NCBI GenBank assembly: GCA_021108055.1
Contig: JAIORR010000366.1
Location: forward strand, 1-10,887
Length of the DNA: 10,887 nucleotides
Source: Candidatus Cloacimonadota bacterium
GTDB taxonomy: Bacteria; Cloacimonadota; Cloacimonadia; Cloacimonadales; TCS61
Reading direction: 5' to 3'
Each line of letters begins with the position of its first letter. Within the stretch, counting starts at the first letter, position 1. Positions 7,051 through 10,887 of the stretch are shown piece by piece. The notes under the pieces were generated by a model, which saw only the letters and a list, made by a program, of their open reading frames with translations, searched no databases and was not told the origin of the DNA. The position numbers and the translations under genes are program-made.

Positions 7051-8121
7051 TTACAAAGATCCCATTATTCTCAGATAAGAGTCATAACGCTCTATTGGTA
7101 AAGATCCATTTTCCAGAGCAGCTTTAACCGAACAATTTTTTTCGTGAATATGCGTACAATTCTGAAATTTGCACGTTTCCGCAAGAGTACCAAATCCCGG
7201 AAAAATTCTGGGAATCTTCTCTTTATCTTTTCTGTGTAATCCAAAAGTTTTTATGCCTGGTGTGTCAATTAAATATCCTCCAAAATTCCATTCAATTAAT
7301 CTGCCGCTCGATGTTGTGTGTATTCCTTTTTGTGAAAAATCGCTTATTTCGGCAACTTTCAGATCCAGCCCGGGCTGTAGCAGATTTATGAGCGAAGATT
7401 TTCCTGCACCGGAATGACCGGAAAAAACAGTATCTTTACCTTTTACCATATTTCTTAATTTTTCTATTCCCACATTATTTTTTGCAGAAGTATATATTAT
7501 TTCAAAATTATTTTTCGTGTAAAATTCAAGTTTTGCTTTTATTGTTTGAATATCTTTGGCAAGATCTATTTTGTTTATACAGATCACAGGAAGCAGTCCG
7601 AATATTCTAACGGCACAGATGTAGCGGTCGATGAGACCCGTTTTCAGTTCCGGTTCTTTGAAGGAAGATGTAATAACAACCTGGTCTATATTGGAAGCCA
7701 AAACTATTTCCGTTTGGAAATCACTTATCGAGAATCTTGATAAAGCATTTTTTCTTGGAAGAATTTCCTCTATCCTCGGATCATCCGAAACGTTCACATT
7801 TACATAATCACCGGGAGCAACAAGTGTGCGTGTTTCAAAATTTATCTGTTTTAGCCTTCCGCTTAACGAACACAATATCTTTTTATTTTCTATTTTCACA
7901 ATACAACGGTGATTGGTTTTTACTTCTAATATCCTTCCTTTTTTCAAATTAAGAAAGGATTTGCTGCTTGTTTCTCCTTTTTCAATTAATTTTTTCTCAG
8001 CACGTTTTTCTTCGATTATATCTTCTTCATCGAAATGTTCAAGATTGCCGATCTTGAGATTTTGAAGTTTAATATTTTTTCTTTTGAATATCTTTTTGTC
8101 TTTCTTTTTGAGCATTTTCAA
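7051..8121 (-). CDS. rsgA: Ribosome small-subunit biogenesis GTPase RsgA
   Basis: RsgA (YjeQ) is a circularly permuted GTPase that checks late maturation of the 30S subunit. The domain order is as expected: an OB-fold (about 60-120), then the permuted GTPase motifs G4 NKID (183-186), G1 GHSGAGKSS (235-243) and G3 DTPG (286-289). A C-terminal zinc knuckle has C317, C322, H324 and C330 in the C-x4-C-x-H-x5-C spacing. At 356 residues it has a roughly 60-residue N-terminal extension that is strongly basic and then acidic, comparable in style to the longer E. coli form. The start is unusual: the first codon is TTG overlapping the DUF116 stop (TTGA), and an ATG lies two codons on at 8115. Neither has a good Shine-Dalgarno, so translation is probably coupled. 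The start could equally be the ATG, giving 354 residues. Confidence 0.95.
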   Translation of the reverse strand: MKMLKKKDKKIFKRKNIKLQNLKIGNLEHFDEEDIIEEKRAEKKLIEKGETSSKSFLNLKKGRILEVKTNHRCIVKIENKKILCSLSGRLKQINFETRTLVAPGDYVNVNVSDDPRIEEILPRKNALSRFSISDFQTEIVLASNIDQVVITSSFKEPELKTGLIDRYICAVRIFGLLPVICINKIDLAKDIQTIKAKLEFYTKNNFEIIYTSAKNNVGIEKLRNMVKGKDTVFSGHSGAGKSSLINLLQPGLDLKVAEISDFSQKGIHTTSSGRLIEWNFGGYLIDTPGIKTFGLHRKDKEKIPRIFPGFGTLAETCKFQNCTHIHEKNCSVKAALENGSLPIERYDSYLRIMGSL

Positions 8122-8879
8122 ACCAGGATTTTTTTTAACGCCAATTCTATATTTGCAACATTTACTTTTGTGTTTACGCAGGGTCCGTAGGGTCTTTCGT
8201 TTAAAACGCCATAAACAGGGATAGGAAAAACTTCGTGCATTCCTTCTACAAGGTCACGATCGCAGGCAACAGCGATAATAAATTTCGGTTTGTTTTCTAT
8301 GATTATCTTCCTGGCAAGTGTGCCGCCTGTTGCAATTGCTATTGGAATTTTATATTTATCTGCGATTTCTGCTAAGCTTCCGATATTGCATTTCCCACAA
8401 TTTATGCATTTATTAATATCAATCGTTATTCGTATCTCACATTCAGTATTTTGCAGGCAATGAGGAAGCAGGATCAATAATTCCGAAGGTTTGAATTTCT
8501 TCTTTAATGATTTTATAAATGAATTATTAACGTGAACGAAAGACTCTCTTATCTGTTCTTTAGAGAATCTAAATATCCTTCCAAGTAAAAACGTTACGGG
8601 ATAAAGTATGCGAATAAATACTCTGATAAAAAAACGTAATATTAAAAAATTTTTCCCTGTATAACTTGTAAGATACACAAGAACTGTTCCGCATATAAGC
8701 ATGAGATAAAAAATACGAAGTGCATTTAATGCCAGGTTTGCCAGTATCTCGTTTATTTCGTGTAAACGCGGAGAAATAAACCACCATAAAAGCGTTGTGA
8801 TGATCATCATCAGAAACAGGGTGATTGTAGAGAGAACCAGGAAAAGTTTCTTGCCTTTTGTGTTTATCTCAAAATCCAC
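8118..8879 (-). CDS. DUF116 membrane protein with Cys cluster
   Basis: The 253-residue protein matches the DUF116 family. Two clear hydrophobic helices (about 11-35 and 48-70) and a third basic-hydrophobic one (about 78-100) precede a soluble domain. That domain is Cys-rich: LPHC141LQNTEC147, then KC158INC161GKC164, later VAC206DRD and YGPC234. The CxxCxxC triplet plus further conserved Cys residues suggests metal or Fe-S cluster binding, which is an inference; the family has no established biochemical role that I know of. DUF116 genes commonly lie beside def and fmt in other bacteria, as here. The start is GTG, inside the last codons of fmt (11-bp overlap). AAAGGAG lies 12 bases upstream, a long spacing, but no better in-frame start exists. 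Its stop overlaps the rsgA start by 4 bp. Confidence 0.88.
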   Translation of the reverse strand: MDFEINTKGKKLFLVLSTITLFLMMIITTLLWWFISPRLHEINEILANLALNALRIFYLMLICGTVLVYLTSYTGKNFLILRFFIRVFIRILYPVTFLLGRIFRFSKEQIRESFVHVNNSFIKSLKKKFKPSELLILLPHCLQNTECEIRITIDINKCINCGKCNIGSLAEIADKYKIPIAIATGGTLARKIIIENKPKFIIAVACDRDLVEGMHEVFPIPVYGVLNERPYGPCVNTKVNVANIELALKKILV

Positions 8880-9819
8880 TTTCGAATTTTTCTCCTTTTT
8901 TTATCCTTGCTCCCAAACTGAATGCGAAAGAAGTCATTATCTTTTTTCCTGCAGGTTGAACTCTTTTGAGTAAAATATTTTTATCCAGCGTAGTTAAAAT
9001 TATACCCCTGCTTTTTACCACTTCCGCTATTGTGCCCGAAATCGAATCTGATGGTTCATCCATAATTTCAACTTCGATTATCTTTATCCTTTCATTTCGG
9101 AAAGAAGCAACCGCTCCGGGAATTTCTGCAAGTCCACGAACTTTATTCCATATTTTTTCTGCCGGTTGATGCCAATTTACAAAAAGATCATCTTTTGTAA
9201 GTTTGTGGCTGAAAGTAACTTGTGTTTCATCTTGTTTTATTAACTGAGTCTTATCTTTTTCAATTGATTCCAATACATTTAAAATATCTTCTGCGCCCAG
9301 AATTGACAACCGATGATACAGCGAAGAATAACATTCGTTATCTTTTATTTTCACTTTTCTTTGATATAGCACAGGACCGGCATCCATTTTTGCCACGATC
9401 TTAAAAATTGTATTCCCTGTTAATTTATCTCCACTAAATAGCGTATAATTTACCGGAGCTGCTCCCCGATATTTTGGGAGCAGTGACGGATGAAGATTTA
9501 TACATCCATATTCAGGAAGTTTTCGGATCTCTTTTTTTAAATAACCGCCATAGGCAACCGTAATAATGATATCTGGTTTTAACTGTTTAAGTTCGGAAAT
9601 TATATCTGCAGAATTCACATCTTGTGGTTGAATAATGGGAATTTCCAGTTCCAGTGCTTTTGTTTTTATCTCCGGCGATTGAAGTTTCTGTTTTCGTCCT
9701 CTTGGTTTATCTGGCTGGGTAATGCAGAGAATTGGACGAAACCTGGTTTTGGAAAGCAATTCAAGGGCGGGAACAGCAAATTCGGGCGTTCCCATAAAAA
9801 CAATATTCTTAAGTTTCAT
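8869..9819 (-). CDS. fmt: Methionyl-tRNA formyltransferase
   Basis: Fmt transfers a formyl group from 10-formyltetrahydrofolate to initiator Met-tRNA so that bacterial translation can start with fMet. The 316 residues are of family length. The N-terminal Rossmann-like catalytic domain opens with IVFMGTPEFAVPAL (6-19) and contains the catalytic triad Asn108 and His110 in INLHPSLLPKYRGAAP and Asp146 in AKMDAGPVL. The C-terminal OB-fold tRNA-binding domain (about 205-316) includes the recognisable IWNKVRGL and the LLKRVQPAGKK segment. The ATG overlaps the def stop by 4 bp (ATGA). The only purine-rich Shine-Dalgarno candidate, GAGGAG, directly abuts the start with no spacer, so initiation probably depends on coupling to def. 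It works with the adjacent def product: formylation and later deformylation. Confidence 0.97.
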   Translation of the reverse strand: MKLKNIVFMGTPEFAVPALELLSKTRFRPILCITQPDKPRGRKQKLQSPEIKTKALELEIPIIQPQDVNSADIISELKQLKPDIIITVAYGGYLKKEIRKLPEYGCINLHPSLLPKYRGAAPVNYTLFSGDKLTGNTIFKIVAKMDAGPVLYQRKVKIKDNECYSSLYHRLSILGAEDILNVLESIEKDKTQLIKQDETQVTFSHKLTKDDLFVNWHQPAEKIWNKVRGLAEIPGAVASFRNERIKIIEVEIMDEPSDSISGTIAEVVKSRGIILTTLDKNILLKRVQPAGKKIMTSFAFSLGARIKKGEKFESGF

Positions 9820-10370
9820 CTCCTCAAATTCACACCGTTTGCATCGGTTGTTTTCGATAGATCATTAAGTTTCTTTTTTAGAAATATTCTTTTTAATTTG
9901 GAAATTTTATCGATAAACAGAATCCCGTCGAGGTGGTCATATTCGTGTTGGAGGGCACGTGAAAAAAGACCTTCCGCCCTGTATTTAACTTCCTTACCTT
10001 TTTCGTTTAAACCTTTTATTGTTACCTTGCTTGCACGTACAACTTTATCATAAATTTCCGGCAGACTCAGGCAGCCTTCCTCGAATTCGGTTTGATCTTC
10101 AAATTCAATGAATTCGGGATTTACCATAACGATCGGATTCTTTTCACCTTCTTCATTATACCAGAATGGATCAACAACAAATATACGCAGCGATATTCCA
10201 ACCTGTGGTGCAGCAAGACCCACACCTTCTTTTTCGTACATAGTATAAACAAGATCGTCGATAAAATTTTTTATTTCGCTCGTTATCTGTATGACGGGTT
10301 CTGCTTTTTTCTGCAGTGTTTTGTCGCCGTAAATCCTTATCGGTAATAATTCAGGATTTCTTTTCTTCAT
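9816..10370 (-). CDS. def: Peptide deformylase
   Basis: Peptide deformylase removes the formyl group from the N-terminal Met of nascent chains at the ribosome, using an Fe2+-type metal centre. The 184-residue protein has all three motifs in order: GVGLAAPQVG (49-58), EGCLSLPE (98-105) with metal ligand Cys100, and QHEYDHLDG (141-149) with ligands His142 and His146 and the catalytic Glu143. A basic tail of about 30 residues follows. The start codon lies 20 bp inside the end of yajC, with no strong Shine-Dalgarno. No alternative ATG, GTG or TTG lies between it and the conserved PIRIYGDKTL, so the ATG at 10370 is preferred. The gene is followed directly by fmt in the classic def-fmt arrangement. 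Confidence 0.97.
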   Translation of the reverse strand: MKKRNPELLPIRIYGDKTLQKKAEPVIQITSEIKNFIDDLVYTMYEKEGVGLAAPQVGISLRIFVVDPFWYNEEGEKNPIVMVNPEFIEFEDQTEFEEGCLSLPEIYDKVVRASKVTIKGLNEKGKEVKYRAEGLFSRALQHEYDHLDGILFIDKISKLKRIFLKKKLNDLSKTTDANGVNLRR

Positions 10371-10698
10371 TTATTTTACCGGCTATTGCCCCTTTCTGGA
10401 ATTCGATCTTTGTGTTCGTAGTTTCATCCACACGCAGAACAACTATATTCTTCTCTTTTTTTATATTCATGATCTTACCGATGATGCCGCTATTTGTGAC
10501 TACCATATCATTGACCTTGATATTTTCCAGCATTTGTTGATGATCTTTTTGTTTCTTTCTCTGTGGTCTTATTATCAGGAAATAAAGAATTACGAACATC
10601 AAAATGAACGGGAAGAACTGTGCAATCATATTTGGTTGAGCTGTTCCTCCTGTTGTTTCTGCCGTCTGCGATCCCGCTTCCATTAAAACATAAAACAT
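10351..10698 (-). CDS. yajC: YajC, Sec translocon accessory subunit
   Basis: YajC associates with SecDF and SecYEG in the inner membrane and supports protein export. The 115-residue protein has a short N-terminal segment rich in Gly, Thr and Ala, one transmembrane helix (about 27-43, FFPFILMFVILYFLIIRP) and then the family hallmark RPQRKKQKDHQQML (44-57). A small soluble beta domain with VNDMVVTNSGIIGKI (62-76) follows. This is the usual length and order. The ATG at 10698 is favoured over the in-frame Met at residue 6 because AAAGGAG lies 6-7 bases upstream of it. No secD or secF is present in the window, so the usual secDF linkage is absent on this side. It is the first gene of the operon visible here, and its end overlaps def by 20 bp. 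Confidence 0.95.
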   Translation of the reverse strand: MFYVLMEAGSQTAETTGGTAQPNMIAQFFPFILMFVILYFLIIRPQRKKQKDHQQMLENIKVNDMVVTNSGIIGKIMNIKKEKNIVVLRVDETTNTKIEFQKGAIAGKINEEKKS

Positions 10699-10704
10699 AA
10701 TATT

Positions 10705-10711
10705 CTCCTTT
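10705..10711 (-). promoter_or_regulatory. Strong ribosome binding site of yajC
   Basis: AAAGGAG on the minus strand lies about 6 bases before the ATG at 10698. It decides the yajC start in favour of this codon over the internal Met at residue 6. Promoter elements upstream of it are not clear: there is a TTGACG at 10756-10761, but no well-spaced TATAAT-like partner. Confidence 0.7.
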
Positions 10712-10802
10712 GTTTTTATTTAATATTTAACACTTTTTAATTTCACGTGCTTTGCCGTCAATAGCAAGTTTGATTATCATTCTATTAAATAAAGAAAATT
10801 CT

Positions 10803-10851
10803 TAAAGTTGACTATCCCCGTGGCAAGCCAAAGAGTATTTTGCCAACTTTA
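10803..10851. repeat. 49-bp segment with 8-bp inverted ends
   Basis: TAAAGTTG (10803-10810) and CAACTTTA (10844-10851) are perfect inverted repeats bounding a 49-bp segment. Inside are TGGC-AA-GCCA (10821-10830) and a competing pair TGGCAA (10821-10826) with TTGCCA (10840-10845), so alternative foldings are possible. It looks like a small palindromic repeat unit, perhaps a decayed REP-like or miniature element. It lies in the intergenic DNA right of yajC, 104 bp before the yajC start. No second copy is visible in the window, so the repeat call is tentative. It could instead be the terminator region or leader of a neighbouring gene outside the window. Confidence 0.4.
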
Positions 10852-10867
10852 TTTAAGCAAGCTTAAA
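10852..10867. promoter_or_regulatory. 16-bp dyad, possible operator
   Basis: TTTAAGC (10852-10858) and GCTTAAA (10861-10867) form a perfect 7-bp dyad with a 2-bp centre. A 2-base loop is too short for a good RNA hairpin, so a dimeric DNA-binding protein site is the more natural reading. It directly adjoins the 49-bp inverted-repeat segment. Nothing in the window identifies a regulator. In AT-rich DNA a dyad of this size can arise by chance. Confidence 0.3.
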
Positions 10868-10887
10868 CACGAATTTTCAATATTTAA

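Noticed and set aside
9622..10053. 143-residue plus-strand open frame across fmt and def
   Set aside because: It is antisense to the conserved fmt and def coding sequence, has no recognisable domain or ribosome binding site, and its composition is typical of a reverse-frame artefact.
10715..10761. Possible sigma70 promoter for yajC based on TTGACG at 10756-10761
   Set aside because: The -35-like hexamer is good, but at 16-17 bp spacing the -10 would be TAAAAA or AAAAAG, and the better TAAATA-like sequences are too far away. In AT-rich DNA this is not enough to call.
10699..10887. A tRNA or riboswitch in the right-hand intergenic region
   Set aside because: No cloverleaf with a T-loop GTTCGANTC-type motif and no recognisable riboswitch core could be found. 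The dyads present do not assemble into a known RNA fold.
1..10887. CRISPR array, prophage, defence island or mobile element
   Set aside because: No regularly spaced direct repeats, transposase, integrase, nuclease cassette or toxin-antitoxin pair is visible. The window is almost fully occupied by housekeeping and membrane genes on one strand.

Overview
This is a compact, AT-rich bacterial chromosomal segment in which all twelve supported genes lie on the minus strand, so transcription runs from the right end of the window to the left. The content is mostly housekeeping. I see no transposase, phage gene, CRISPR array, rRNA or tRNA. A lipobox-bearing lipoprotein and YajC with translation and cell-envelope genes fit a didermic (Gram-negative type) bacterium. 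The AT-richness, Lys/Ile/Asn-rich proteins and gene mix would suit a candidate-phylum anaerobe such as Cloacimonadota, but that assignment is a guess from general impression and is not proven by the sequence.

Right to left, the first block (about 10698 to 4485) is yajC, def, fmt, a DUF116 membrane Cys-rich gene, rsgA, nadK and recN. It is packed so tightly (overlaps of 20, 4, 11 and 4 bp, a 14-bp gap, then a 4-bp overlap) that it is almost certainly one operon with translational coupling. It joins a Sec-translocon accessory protein, the enzymes that put the formyl group on initiator Met-tRNA and remove it from nascent proteins, a ribosome-assembly GTPase, NAD kinase and the RecN repair ATPase.

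The second block (4481 to 2199) is membrane-associated: a DUF4349-like protein starting 3 bp after recN, then an nfeD/ybbJ gene and a stomatin/QmcA-type SPFH gene that overlap by 4 bp. NfeD and SPFH proteins are a well known pair. The third part (2127 to 118) is enolase, preceded by a strong 9-bp hairpin, then a small two-repeat lipoprotein of unknown function.

Non-coding DNA is scarce. The longest gene-free stretch is the 189 bp to the right of yajC (10699-10887), which holds a strong Shine-Dalgarno, a 49-bp segment bounded by 8-bp inverted repeats and a 16-bp dyad. The left end (1-117) holds an ATTCCC...GGGAAT hairpin resembling dispersed genomic repeats, plus a short AT-rich hairpin. I found no convincing undescribed system. 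The points most worth a second look are the DUF116 protein in the def-fmt operon, the DUF4349-like protein between recN and nfeD, the polarity of the hairpin before eno, and the repeat-like elements at both ends.
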